From: Polaromonas sp. YR568
GTDB taxonomy: Bacteria > Pseudomonadota > Gammaproteobacteria > Burkholderiales > Burkholderiaceae_C
Assembly (NCBI GenBank): GCA_945878995.1
Contig: CAMCUN010000016.1
Span: 1 to 60,197 of the forward strand
Direction of reading: 5' to 3'
Length of the DNA: 60,197 nt
In this document: positions 36,640 through 45,322 of the stretch, piece after piece
How positions within the stretch are numbered: the stretch's first letter is position 1
Layout of the letters: each line of letters starts with the position of its first letter
Position numbers and translations under genes: made by a program
Notes under the pieces: model-generated
The model's database searches: none
The model's input: the letters and a program-made list of their open reading frames with translations, nothing else
What the model was told of the DNA's origin: nothing

Positions 36640-36990
36640 ATGCGCTTGCTCTCCAAATGGTTGCTCAGTGCCCTGGCCTTGCTCGCCGTGGCTCACCTCT
36701 ACTCGGGCGTGGTGGTGTCCAGCTTTGGCTGGGCGCTGCTGGCCGCAGCCGTGCTGGCCACGCTCAACACCTTGGTGCGGCCGCTCTTGGTGCTGCTGAC
36801 CTTGCCGGTGACCGTTTTGACGCTGGGGTTGTTTTTGTTTGTCATCAACGCCCTGATGTTTTGGGCCGCTGCCAGCCTGCTGTCTGGGCTGGAGGTGCGC
36901 GGCTTTGGCGCGGCACTGCTGGGCTCGCTCATGTATTCAGCGCTGCAGCTAGCGATTGAGTCTGTCCTCGATCGCTTGCTCCCGCGCTAA
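36640..36990 (+). CDS. small four-helix membrane protein (phage-holin-family fold)
   Basis: A 116-residue hydrophobic protein with four predicted helices and the family pattern LATLNTLVRPLLVLLTLPVTVLTLGLFLFVINALMF. This is the membrane family that databases call phage holin family 4/YvlD-like; it is common in non-phage chromosomal loci and no phage genes are near. Function is unknown. Its 3' end overlaps the convergent bepA-like gene by 42 bp. Confidence 0.85.
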   Translation: MRLLSKWLLSALALLAVAHLYSGVVVSSFGWALLAAAVLATLNTLVRPLLVLLTLPVTVLTLGLFLFVINALMFWAAASLLSGLEVRGFGAALLGSLMYSALQLAIESVLDRLLPR

Positions 36991-38544
36991 AGCCTGCAAC
37001 TGGCGCAGCCGGGTGTCGATGATGGAGGCCTCAATGTGCTGGTTGGCCGCCGAGGGCACGCCCCGGCCTTGGCGCAGCAGCTCTTGTGCGGCCCGCAAGC
37101 GGTCCACCGCCCCGCTGTAGTCAAACTGCACGGCCCGGCTTTCGGCATCGGCCCGCACGGCCCGCGCGGCCTGGCCCTGCTGCTCCAGCCCTTGCGCCAA
37201 GAGCTGCCAGGCCAGGGCATCGCCAGGCTGGCGGCTGATCCAGCTTTGCAAGGCATCTACCACCTCAGCGCCCCGCCCAGCGGCCAGCAGGGCCTGGGAC
37301 TGCAGCATCAGCGCGGCACGGCCTGAAGGCTGCAGGCGCACAGCCGCTGCCGCCGCCTCCGCGCTGCGGCCCAGCATGAGCTCGACCTCCACCGTCAGCT
37401 GCTGCGCGGCGCGCGCACTTTGCGGCTGCGCGGCGGCCAGTTGGGTCAAGCGCTCCAGGTACAGCTGGGCCGCGGCCGTCTCGCGCAGGCGCGCCGCCGA
37501 CCATGCGGCTGCGTACAAGACCGACAGGCTTTGCGCGGCCGAAGCGGCGGCAGGCAGCTGCCGCGCCTCGTTGAGCCTGGCCTGCAGCGCCTCAAAGCCA
37601 GGCTGGCCCAAGGCACGCGCGCGGCCGGCCATCATGGCGTGCCAGGCCAAGCTGGGCAGGCCAGCATCAGCTTGCGCCTCTTTGGCATGCGCATGGCCGC
37701 TGTGCTGGGCCCGGGCGCGGGCCTCGGCAATGCGCTCGGTGGTCAGCGGGTGCGAGCGCAGGTAGGGAAAGGCGCCGGTGTCGTTAAAGCGGTTGGCCTG
37801 CTGCAGCTTTTCAAACATGCCCGAGACACCCTCAGGCGAAAAGCCCGCCTCGGTGAGCACGTTAAAGCCCACGCGGTCGGCCTCGCGCTCCATGTCGCGT
37901 GAAAAATTAAGCTGCCCCTGCATGGCCAGCGCCTGGCCACCCACCAGCGCCGCGTTGCCCAGGTTGCCCCCGTTGGGGCTGCGAGCCGCGGCCATCACGC
38001 CCAAAATCATGGCCGCCATGACCCAGGGCGCCTGCTTTTGCTGCTGCGTGAACAGCCGGGCAATGTGGCGCTGCGAGACATGGCTGAGCTCGTGGCCCAG
38101 CACCGCAGCCAGCTCGTCGGGCGTGCTCACGGTGGCCAAGAGGCCGGTGTGCACCCCCAGGTAGCCGCCGGGCAAGGCAAAGGCGTTGACGGAACGGTCG
38201 CGCACCAAAAACAGCTTCCAGGCAAAGCGCTCCTCCAGCTCGGGGCTGAGCTCGCCCCGGGCGCGGGCCGCGGCCATCAGCGGCAGCCACACCGCTTGCA
38301 GGTAGTCGCCCAGCACCGGGTCGTCCAGATAAGCCTCGTCGCGGTAAATGCTGGCGGCAATCCGGTCCCCCAGTTTGCGCTCGGTGGCCAGCGGCAGCTC
38401 CACACCCTCGCCCAAGGCCGGCAGGGCAGACGCCGGGGCAGGCAAGGGCTGCGCGCCCAAGCGCTGGCCAGGGGCCAAGGAGGTGGCCAGCACCAGCAGG
38501 GCGGCGGCCAGGGGCAAGCGGGTGAGCAGCGTCAAATCAGGCAC
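36949..38544 (-). CDS. periplasmic M48 metalloprotease with TPR-like tail (BepA-like)
   Basis: A 531-residue protein. The N-terminus looks like a signal peptide (hydrophobic LPLAAALLVLATSLAPG). The zinc motif is HELSH (His151, Glu152, His155) within LGHELSHVSQRHIARLF, and the third ligand is probably the Glu in SRDMEREADRVGF. The C-terminal half from about 300 is alanine-rich and helical, like the tetratricopeptide repeats of BepA/YfgC, which watches over outer-membrane protein assembly. The start is GTG at 38544. It is divergent from moaC with a 109-bp gap and convergent with the small membrane protein. Confidence 0.87.
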   Translation of the reverse strand: MPDLTLLTRLPLAAALLVLATSLAPGQRLGAQPLPAPASALPALGEGVELPLATERKLGDRIAASIYRDEAYLDDPVLGDYLQAVWLPLMAAARARGELSPELEERFAWKLFLVRDRSVNAFALPGGYLGVHTGLLATVSTPDELAAVLGHELSHVSQRHIARLFTQQQKQAPWVMAAMILGVMAAARSPNGGNLGNAALVGGQALAMQGQLNFSRDMEREADRVGFNVLTEAGFSPEGVSGMFEKLQQANRFNDTGAFPYLRSHPLTTERIAEARARAQHSGHAHAKEAQADAGLPSLAWHAMMAGRARALGQPGFEALQARLNEARQLPAAASAAQSLSVLYAAAWSAARLRETAAAQLYLERLTQLAAAQPQSARAAQQLTVEVELMLGRSAEAAAAAVRLQPSGRAALMLQSQALLAAGRGAEVVDALQSWISRQPGDALAWQLLAQGLEQQGQAARAVRADAESRAVQFDYSGAVDRLRAAQELLRQGRGVPSAANQHIEASIIDTRLRQLQALAREQAIEDRLNR

Positions 38545-38653
38545 CAGTCAAAAAGGGCACAAGGAGAGCGCAAGGAGGGCATCAAGGTCCAGCAGGCACG
38601 CACCCCAACACATGCTTTTATGATGCCCCCTCTTTGTAAAGGTTCTGTATCTC

Positions 38654-39142
38654 ATGCAAGCCCCTTCAGGTTTAACGCATTTTGACGCACACGGCCAGGC
38701 CCACATGGTCGACGTGGCCGCCAAGGCCGCCACCCACCGCGTGGCCGTGGCGCAAGGCCGCATCACCATGCTGCCCGCCACGCTGCAAGTGATCGCGCAA
38801 GGCAGCGCCCGCAAGGGCGACGTGCTGGGTGTGGCCCGCATCGCCGGCATCATGGCCGCCAAAAAAACCAGTGAGCTCATTCCGCTGTGCCACCCGCTGG
38901 CGCTGACGCATGTGGCGGTCGAGTTCCAAATCGACGAGGCCAGCTCGGCCGTGAGCTGCCAAGCCACCGTGGAAACCGTGGGGCCCACCGGGGTGGAAAT
39001 GGAAGCGCTCACGGCCGTGCAAGTGGCCTTGCTGACGATCTACGATATGTGCAAGGCCATTGACCGGGGCATGGTCATGACCGACGTGAAGGTGCTGGAA
39101 AAGCACGGGGGCAAGAGCGGGAGCTGGGTAGTGCAGCCCTGA
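38654..39142 (+). CDS. moaC: cyclic pyranopterin monophosphate synthase MoaC
   Basis: A 162-residue molybdenum-cofactor enzyme that, with MoaA, builds cyclic pyranopterin phosphate from GTP. The core [20 protein letters not shown] and the [17 protein letters not shown] and [11 protein letters not shown] segments with the catalytic Asp and Lys ([16 protein letters not shown]) are complete. No other mo-genes are in the window. It is divergent from the protease gene. Confidence 0.95.
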   Translation: MQAPSGLTHFDAHGQAHMVDVAAKAATHRVAVAQGRITMLPATLQVIAQGSARKGDVLGVARIAGIMAAKKTSELIPLCHPLALTHVAVEFQIDEASSAVSCQATVETVGPTGVEMEALTAVQVALLTIYDMCKAIDRGMVMTDVKVLEKHGGKSGSWVVQP

Positions 39143-39244
39143 AAACCCTGCATGTGTCACGGCGGGCGGGCTTGAACTGTCGCGCTGTTGTTGTTCGCCG
39201 TCAGGGTGAACACATCCACGGTCGAACTCGAGAAGGCTCTTGAG

Positions 39245-39625
39245 TCAGGCCATGAGCTTGGCGCTGTACTGAACGCCTGGCAGCCCTTGGTAATCCACAT
39301 CCTGCGTCCAAAGCGTGGCACCGTGCTCCCTGGCCATGCTGTAAATGGCTGCATCGGCCAGCGCCAAGCCATGGCGTGTAGCAGCCTCGGAAGCGGCAAT
39401 GGCACGGCGCTCGGTCAGGTCCAGCACACGGCCCCGGCGCATGGCATCCAGACAAGTTTCAACGATCCGTGCCGGCACAGATCGGCTCAAGACGCGGTGA
39501 ACCTCATAAAGCGAAATGGTGGGCACCAGCAAATGGGCGTGGTCTTCGATGACGGGTTTAAAAATCAAACCGTTAGGGCCTGCTTTGAAAAACTCTATCC
39601 ACCCCGAAGAGTCCACCACATTCAT
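39245..39625 (-). CDS. vapC: PIN-domain toxin (VapC family)
   Basis: A 126-residue PIN-domain ribonuclease. The acidic residues of the active site are present: Asp5 in NVVDSSGW, Glu about 41 in SLYEVHR, Asp about 92 in LADAAIYS and Asp about 110 in TQDVDYQG. It overlaps the antitoxin gene by 4 bp (ATGA), the standard toxin-second layout. It is predicted to cleave specific RNAs (often initiator tRNA). The pair sits between moaC and the gene-poor gap, in a spot typical of mobile toxin-antitoxin genes. Confidence 0.9.
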   Translation of the reverse strand: MNVVDSSGWIEFFKAGPNGLIFKPVIEDHAHLLVPTISLYEVHRVLSRSVPARIVETCLDAMRRGRVLDLTERRAIAASEAATRHGLALADAAIYSMAREHGATLWTQDVDYQGLPGVQYSAKLMA

Positions 39626-39846
39626 TCAAAGCCCCTGTCGGCTTCCTTCGGTGGCTCCATCTCGCCCAAGTCGAAGTCCTTGAGCATGCCGTAGTAAGCG
39701 CTCATAGGCAGTTCGGGCTTGATCACCAATTCATTACCGCGCACCTCAAAACCGATGCGTGAGCCGGCTTGAATTCCCAGTTCGGCCCGCATGGCCGCCG
39801 GAAGCGTGACCTGCCCCTTGCTGGAAACAATTGATTCTGTGCGCAT
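39622..39846 (-). CDS. vapB: AbrB/MazE-type antitoxin of the VapC pair
   Basis: A 74-residue antitoxin with an N-terminal swapped-hairpin DNA-binding fold (ESIVSSKGQVTLPAAMRAEL) and an acidic C-terminus (LKDFDLGEMEPPKEADRGFE) that should cap the toxin. AGGAAAT precedes ATG 39846. A longer open frame to 40011 runs through the promoter and is rejected. It is expected to repress its own operon at the inverted repeat just upstream. Confidence 0.88.
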   Translation of the reverse strand: MRTESIVSSKGQVTLPAAMRAELGIQAGSRIGFEVRGNELVIKPELPMSAYYGMLKDFDLGEMEPPKEADRGFE

Positions 39847-39860
39847 GGGATTTCCTTTAC

Positions 39861-39898
39861 CTTTTGGAAATTGTAGGATTTCATAAAAAGTAAAGCAA
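39861..39898 (-). promoter_or_regulatory. promoter and operator of the vapB-vapC operon
   Basis: On the minus strand TTGCTT (39893-39898) is followed after 17 bp by TACAAT (39870-39875, 5 of 6 matches to the -10 consensus), 24 bp from the antitoxin start. An imperfect inverted repeat, CTTTTGGAAA against TTTCATAAAAG (39861-39870 and 39879-39889), overlaps the -10 and could be the antitoxin operator. Confidence 0.55.
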
Positions 39899-40491
39899 GT
39901 TTTCAGATGTTGGAGTTCTTTAGATGCTCCATCCAAAGAAGCCATGCCGACTCGCGCAGCCATGAAAGCCGCACAGGCATGGGCCATGGGTGCTTTTTTC
40001 CAGGTTCGCACCGGAGACTCGGCCTGACTCAGTTTGAGCCGCCTGTATGCACCTTAGGACTAAGCCAATATCACTGAGGGTGCAATGCGATTTGCCTCGT
40101 GGCCAAGATGAGGCATACAGGGTTCAAAAGGCCTGGCTGTTGAGTTGCTGCCATGCATCCGACTGGGCAGTCGGGCACGGCTTGGCGCTTGATGGGCCGC
40201 GCTTTCGGCCTGGCGGCGTGGCCAGCCTCAGCGATTGACGAGGCTGTGGGTCTGCCGCGTTGTTGGCCGCAAGTTCAAGGCTGTGGTGAGAAGCAAACCT
40301 GGCATGGCCAGGTGCTTGTGGCGGATACCCCGCGGGCGGCCGCAGGGTCCAAGGCTTCAAGCCCGGAATGGCTCAAGCTGGGGTGAGGGTGGCTGCGTTG
40401 CCAGGCCCAGTCCGGCCCGGCCCGGCCCGGCCCGGCCCGGCCCGGCCCGCAAACCAGCTGAACGCGATGTACAGCTGGGCCGCAAGGGGGC
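39899..40491. other. gene-poor gap between vapB and the HlyD gene
   Basis: No ORF here shows a ribosome site, motif or codon pattern that I can support; short frames on both strands look random. The right end holds the CCGGC microsatellite. The gap lies upstream of vapBC and downstream of the secretion operon. It is a possible site of past insertion, but no repeat ends were seen. Confidence 0.6.
40412..40450. repeat. CCGGC pentanucleotide microsatellite
   Basis: Seven uninterrupted copies of CCGGC (40412-40446) are followed by a partial CCGC. The tract lies 42 bp past the stop of the HlyD gene in its direction of transcription. A tract of this kind is prone to slipped-strand change, though it is not within a gene. 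Confidence 0.9.
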
Positions 40492-41643
40492 TCAGCGCTC
40501 GTTGAGCGCGCCCGAGAAGGTCCGGATCACAGGCTTGATCAGGTAGCGCAAGACGCTGCGCGTCTTGGTCTTGATGTCAATGGTCGAGGTCATGCCGGGC
40601 TTGAGCTCGACCTTGGCCAGCATGGGGTTGGTTTGCTTGCGGTCGAGTTGGATGCGGGCGCGGTAGTAGGTGGTGGACTGACCGTTGGCGCCTTGCTCCA
40701 CCAAAGTGTCCGAGCTGATGTAAGTCAGCGTGCCTGTGAGCATGCCGTAGACCGAGTAGTCAAAAGCGTCGAGCTTGACTTGCACTGGCAAGCCTAGGTC
40801 GAGCTGGCCAATGTCGGCCGGGTTGATGCGGGCTTCAATGAGCATTTCACTTTCGGTGGGCGAGATTTGCATCAGCTCGTCGCCCGCGCGCAGCACGCCG
40901 CCCACGGTGTTGACCCGCAGGTACTTGACGATGCCGGCCACCGGGGCCGACATGTCGGTGTGTTCAAGCACGCTGCGCCGCTCTTCAAGCCGGTGGCGCT
41001 GGGAGGACAGCTCGTCTTCCAGCCTGGCCACCTCGGTGCGGGCTTCTTGCTCGTATTTGTTTTTGAGCTCGCTCAAGCGAGCTTCTAGGTCGCCGACCTG
41101 GCGCAAGGCACGCATGACCTCGACGCGGCTGACATCCCCCGAGTTGAGCAGCGCTTGGTTCATCTCCAGCTCTTGGCGAGCCAGCTTGAGCGCGTCTTGC
41201 AAGGCGTCGGCCGCAGCGCGCAAGGTTTCGCGTTTTTGCGCGAACAGCCGCTGTTGGGCCAGCACAAAATCGGGGTAGGCCTTGAGCTCGTCAGGAAAGG
41301 TGGGCTGGATGCCGGTGGATTCGGCGCGGGCACGGATGAGCGCCGACTGCAAAGCAGCCACCTTGGAGCGGCTTTCTTCAAAAGCGGCGCTGCTGCGGTC
41401 GCGCTCTAGCATGGCCAGGCGCTGGCCGGCTTTGACCTCTTGGCCTTCTTGCACCAAGATTTCGGCGAGCACGCCGCCGTCGGCGGCCTGGATGATCTGG
41501 GTGCGCGCGGTGGTGACGATGGAGCCTTGAGCGCGCACGGTTTGGTCGATCTCGAACCAGGCCGCCCAGGCCACAAAGACGGCAAACATCACGGCCATGA
41601 CCAAAATCAGGGACAGGCGAAAACGAGGGGCTTGGTCGCTCAT
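40492..41643 (-). CDS. type I secretion periplasmic adaptor (HlyD family)
   Basis: A 383-residue membrane-fusion protein. It has a short cytoplasmic start, one helix (about residues 10-30), a lipoyl/barrel half-motif (VLAEILVQEGQEVKAGQRLAMLE), a long coiled-coil (about 75-230: KRETLRAAADALQDALKLARQELEMNQ...) and the second half (DMSAPVAGIVKYLRVNTVGGVL). The C-terminal MTSTIDIKTKTRSVLRYLIKP matches the LapC/HlyD class. ATG 41643 overlaps the stop of the ABC gene (ATGA). It bridges the ABC exporter and TolC across the periplasm. It is the last gene of the three-gene operon. Confidence 0.92.
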   Translation of the reverse strand: MSDQAPRFRLSLILVMAVMFAVFVAWAAWFEIDQTVRAQGSIVTTARTQIIQAADGGVLAEILVQEGQEVKAGQRLAMLERDRSSAAFEESRSKVAALQSALIRARAESTGIQPTFPDELKAYPDFVLAQQRLFAQKRETLRAAADALQDALKLARQELEMNQALLNSGDVSRVEVMRALRQVGDLEARLSELKNKYEQEARTEVARLEDELSSQRHRLEERRSVLEHTDMSAPVAGIVKYLRVNTVGGVLRAGDELMQISPTESEMLIEARINPADIGQLDLGLPVQVKLDAFDYSVYGMLTGTLTYISSDTLVEQGANGQSTTYYRARIQLDRKQTNPMLAKVELKPGMTSTIDIKTKTRSVLRYLIKPVIRTFSGALNER

Positions 41644-43778
41644 GTGCTCGCTCCTTGAGCTGTGGTTTTGGCTGCGGCCTCGGTGGGGGCTTGGCGGGGG
41701 GCACTCAGGCGCTGCAGCACAGCGTCTCTGGGGCCATCCATGACCACCTGGTGGTTGGCCACCACGATGATGCGGTTGACCAGGCGCAGCAAGTCTGGCT
41801 TGTGCGTGACCACCACCAGCACGTCTTCGGGCTGGAGCTTGGCGGCCAAGGCGGTGATGATGTGCTGCTCCAGCGCGCCGTCCATGGAGGCGGTGGGCTC
41901 GTCGAGCAGCCAAATGCGGGGCCGGCGCAGGAACACCCGCGTGAGGTTGACCAGTTGGCGCTGCCCAGACGACAGGCCTTGCCCGCCTTCGTGGATGGGC
42001 TGCTGCAGGCCTTGCGGGTGGGCGCCAATGACGGACTGCACCAAGCCGGTGATGCGGGCGGCTTCCAAGATGACCTCGTCACCCGGATCGATCAGGCCCA
42101 GCACCAGGTTTTCGCGCAAGGTGCCGGCAAACAGCCGCCCTTCTTGCTGCAAATAACCCACGCGCTCGGCCAGCACGGGCTTGGAGATGTGGGCCATGTC
42201 TATGCCGTCGAGCTTGACCATGCCGGCCTGCGGTTTGTACATGCCGCTGAGCAGGCGCAGCAAGGTGGTTTTGCCCGCGCCCACGGGGCCGAGCACGCCA
42301 ATTTTTTCGCCAGGGTTGATCTGCAGCTTTTCAATTTGGATGGCCTGGCCCTGGCCATAGCTGGAAGCCACTTTTTCCAGCATGTACTGGCCTTTGATGG
42401 TCTGCAAGGCAATCGCTTGCTCTTGGCCGTGGTGGTCGTCTTGCAGCGACCACAAGCGGTCCAGGCCTTGCAGCGCGGTGCGGGTGTGGGCCCACTGAAT
42501 CAGCCGGTCAGGCAGGCTGGCCACCGGGCCAAGCACGCGGCCCGAGAGGATGGAGCAAGCGATCAAGCCGCCCATGGTCAACTCGCCGCGTGAAATTTGC
42601 AGCGCGCCCACGGCCACCAGCAGCACGTAAGAGATTTGCTGCATGCTGGCAGCCAAGAACTGCGAGTATTCGCTGACGCGGCGCATTTCTTGCTCCACGC
42701 TGCGCGACTCGTCGGTGGTGTTGATCCAGCGGGACAGCATGCGCCAGCCGCTTTGCCCGGACTTGATGGTCTCAGCGCCTTCAATGGTCTCGACCAGCAA
42801 GCCGGTTTTGAAGTTGCTGGCGGCATTGGCTTTTTGGCTGAGCGCCTCGACGCGGCGGCGAAAGGTCAGACCGATCATCAAGGAAAGCACAAAAAACACC
42901 AGCGGGATGTAGGCCAAGGAGCCGCCGATGAAAAAAATCACCAGCAAAAACAGCAGCGCAAACGGCACATCAATCATGAGGTGCGAGGTCAGCGAGGTGA
43001 GAAAGCCGCGCACAGTTTCATAGCCGCGCAGCTGGGCCGCCAAACTGCCTATGCTGCGCGGCAACTGGTCCAGGCGAATGGCCAAAAAGCGGCTGTAGAC
43101 CTCGCGTGCGAGCTGCTGGTCCACGCGGTCGACCAGCTGCTCAAACAAGCGCGAGCGGGCCAGCTTGGCCAGGGTCTCAAACACAATGGCCAAGAACACG
43201 CCGCTGGTGAGCACCCACAGGGTTTGGCTCGCGCCCGTGGGCACCACGCGGTCGTAGACCTGCATGCTGTAAAACGAGGTGGCCAAGGCAATCAGGTTGA
43301 TCATGAGGCCGGCCACCGCGCCTTCAACCCAAATGAACTTGTGCGAAAAAAGTTCACGTTGAATGAGCTTGTAGACCTCGCTGCCGGAGGTGTCGTAGGG
43401 CCGGGCCAGTTTGAGCTTGACCACGGTCCAGTCTTGCAGGCCATGCAGCGGGGTTTCAACCCAGCGGTTGGTCTCCAGGTCAAAGTTTTCGGTGAGCCAC
43501 TCGTTTTGCGCGGTGCGCCCGCGCAGCAGGGCCCAGCCGCGGCCCTCGCGGTGAATCAAGCAAGGGCAAGAAGCCGGGTCCACCGAGGAGGCCTTGAGCC
43601 AGCGCGGCTTGGGCAGTTGCAGCGTGGTCACCAGCTGAGCAATCACCTCGCGCGGGGCGATGGCCGCGTTTTGCGCGGCTTTGTCGATTTGCTCAACGCA
43701 GGACTGCAAGGCCAGCCTGTCCACGGCTTCGGACTGAACCTGGGCCAGGCGCATCAAGAGGGGAAACAAGGTCTTCAT
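41640..43778 (-). CDS. type I secretion ABC transporter (LapB/HlyB family)
   Basis: A 712-residue exporter half-molecule. Residues 1 to about 130 form a C39-like domain with no sign of the peptidase Cys motif, so it should dock substrate rather than cleave it. Membrane helices run from about 155 to 440, and the ATPase has Walker A GPVGAGKTTL (about 495), signature LSSGQRQL and Walker B IWLLDEPTA. The uncleaved-domain layout is that of LapB/HlyB exporters of RTX adhesins and toxins. It is central in the operon, 13 bp after the TolC gene and overlapping HlyD. No RTX substrate is visible in the window. Confidence 0.93.
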   Translation of the reverse strand: MKTLFPLLMRLAQVQSEAVDRLALQSCVEQIDKAAQNAAIAPREVIAQLVTTLQLPKPRWLKASSVDPASCPCLIHREGRGWALLRGRTAQNEWLTENFDLETNRWVETPLHGLQDWTVVKLKLARPYDTSGSEVYKLIQRELFSHKFIWVEGAVAGLMINLIALATSFYSMQVYDRVVPTGASQTLWVLTSGVFLAIVFETLAKLARSRLFEQLVDRVDQQLAREVYSRFLAIRLDQLPRSIGSLAAQLRGYETVRGFLTSLTSHLMIDVPFALLFLLVIFFIGGSLAYIPLVFFVLSLMIGLTFRRRVEALSQKANAASNFKTGLLVETIEGAETIKSGQSGWRMLSRWINTTDESRSVEQEMRRVSEYSQFLAASMQQISYVLLVAVGALQISRGELTMGGLIACSILSGRVLGPVASLPDRLIQWAHTRTALQGLDRLWSLQDDHHGQEQAIALQTIKGQYMLEKVASSYGQGQAIQIEKLQINPGEKIGVLGPVGAGKTTLLRLLSGMYKPQAGMVKLDGIDMAHISKPVLAERVGYLQQEGRLFAGTLRENLVLGLIDPGDEVILEAARITGLVQSVIGAHPQGLQQPIHEGGQGLSSGQRQLVNLTRVFLRRPRIWLLDEPTASMDGALEQHIITALAAKLQPEDVLVVVTHKPDLLRLVNRIIVVANHQVVMDGPRDAVLQRLSAPRQAPTEAAAKTTAQGAST

Positions 43779-43791
43779 GGGGTCTGCGCGT

Positions 43792-45111
43792 TCAGGGTCG
43801 GGGAACAGGTGGAAGAGGCTCGGTGGCAGCCAAGATGGCGGGCACCCCTTCAGAGAGCACGGCCAGGCGCCAGCTGGCCACCACCAGCGCCACTTCTACC
43901 TCGGCCAAGGCGGTGTGGGCCTGGGCCAGCTCGCGCGCGGCGTTCATGACTTCCACCCAGGTCTTGCGGCCGGCCAGAAATTGACGGTCCCAGGAGTCCA
44001 CCATGGCGCGAATCCAGCGCAGGCCTGAGGACAAGCTGCGCAGGCGCTGCTGCTGGGTGAGGGCCGAAATGTGCTCCAGGCTGACCTGCTCGATCAGGTT
44101 GCGGCGGGCCGCGTCGATTTCCCCTTGGGCGGCCTGCAAGCGGGCCTGGGCCGCATCGACGCCAGAGATCACCGACAAGCCGGCCCCCGGCGTGGCCGAC
44201 AGGCCAATGAAAAAGCGGTTGCTCGAGCTCAGGCCGTTGGCGCTGAAGCTGCCTTGCTGGTGCTCGGCCCGGGCATAGACCTCGGGCATGGTTTGGGCGC
44301 GGCGGATCTGCACGTCCATCTCGTACTGCTTGACCTGGGCTTGCAGCTTGGCGTTTTGCGGGCTGCGCTCCCAAGCCCGCTCCAGCAAGGCGCTGAGTTC
44401 TTCGTTGGCGTCCACGGCTTGCACCGTGAAAATGCCCAGTTGCCGGGACTCCAGCTTTTGGCCTGTCAGTTGCTCGAAACGGGCCAGCGCCGTGGTCAGC
44501 TGGGCTTGCGCAATGGTCATCTCGGCCTGGGTTTGGTCCAGGCGGCTTTGCGCCAGCACCTCGTCGGCCTCGGCTGACAAGCCGCCCTGCACGCGCCGCT
44601 TGATGAGCTCGTACAAACGCTGGTGGGTTTGCAAGCTGTCGCGCAAGGCCTGCACTTTTTGCTGCCCGGCCTTCCACTCGCCCCAGGTCTGGATGGTGCG
44701 CAAGGCCAGCTGCTGGCGGGTTTCCTCCATCTGGGCCTGGGCGGCCGCGGCCACCGCTTGGGCCCGGGTCACGCCCGCGCTCAAGCGGCCCGCATTCCAC
44801 AAAGGCTGCTGCAGGCGGAAGGTCATGACCTGCTTGTCTTTGTTGTATGCGGCGTCGCTCTTGTCTGCACTGACTTGCTCAACCGACACCGAAGGCGTGG
44901 GGAAAAATTGCCAGTTGGCGCCCCGCACTTCGGCGCGCGAGGCCTCGACCAGCCTGGCCTGGCTTTGCAGCAAGGGGTTGCCTTCAAAGGCCAGCGTGAG
45001 CAAATCGACCATGCCAGCGGCCTGCGCCAGGGGGCAGAGCAGGGCCCCGCAAAGTGCGGCGGCCACCAGCGCGCTGTGTAGGCGCCGCAAAAGCATGGAA
45101 ATGGGATTCAT
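43792..45111 (-). CDS. outer-membrane efflux protein of the type I system (TolC family)
   Basis: A 439-residue outer-membrane channel protein. ATG 45111 is followed by a signal peptide (LLRRLHSALVAAALCGALLCPLAQAA), and the two helical-hairpin halves are seen as repeated QSQARLVEASRAEVRGA-like and long coiled-coil segments. The LapE/TolC type fits the operon. An ATG at 45096 is a possible alternative start. It is the first gene of the secretion operon. Confidence 0.88.
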   Translation of the reverse strand: MNPISMLLRRLHSALVAAALCGALLCPLAQAAGMVDLLTLAFEGNPLLQSQARLVEASRAEVRGANWQFFPTPSVSVEQVSADKSDAAYNKDKQVMTFRLQQPLWNAGRLSAGVTRAQAVAAAAQAQMEETRQQLALRTIQTWGEWKAGQQKVQALRDSLQTHQRLYELIKRRVQGGLSAEADEVLAQSRLDQTQAEMTIAQAQLTTALARFEQLTGQKLESRQLGIFTVQAVDANEELSALLERAWERSPQNAKLQAQVKQYEMDVQIRRAQTMPEVYARAEHQQGSFSANGLSSSNRFFIGLSATPGAGLSVISGVDAAQARLQAAQGEIDAARRNLIEQVSLEHISALTQQQRLRSLSSGLRWIRAMVDSWDRQFLAGRKTWVEVMNAARELAQAHTALAEVEVALVVASWRLAVLSEGVPAILAATEPLPPVPRP

Positions 45112-45182
45112 CAAAAAGTACTTGAAATCGCGGTCACCAGGCGCCAAAACCAGCGATTTCGAATGTCAATAAATAGTTGCTT

Positions 45183-45197
45183 TGTGAGCTGCTCACA
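45183..45197. promoter_or_regulatory. palindrome upstream of the type I secretion operon
   Basis: TGTGAGC-T-GCTCACA is a perfect 15-bp palindrome 72 bp before the TolC gene start. The TGTGA/TCACA halves resemble CRP-type sites but have a 5-bp instead of a 6-bp spacer, so the binding protein is uncertain. A hairpin ATGCA-N7-TGCAT lies near 45223-45241. Confidence 0.4.
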
Positions 45198-45322
45198 GTG
45201 CAGCCGTATGATAGTCATCAATCATGCATTCCCACTGCATGAAGCCATAAAGCGGGTAAAGAAAGTCCTTTTTCAGCGTCATTTCTGAGGCCTGCGTCCT
45301 CACCACCCGGGCAAATTGTGTC

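Noticed and set aside
36640-36990. Prophage holin
   Set aside because: Family name only; no lysin, capsid or integrase genes are nearby, and this membrane family is common outside phages.
40412-40450. CRISPR or REP array
   Set aside because: It is a 5-bp microsatellite with no spacers and no palindromic repeat unit.
45183-45197. Canonical CRP site
   Set aside because: Spacer is 5 bp, not 6; kept only as an unassigned palindrome.
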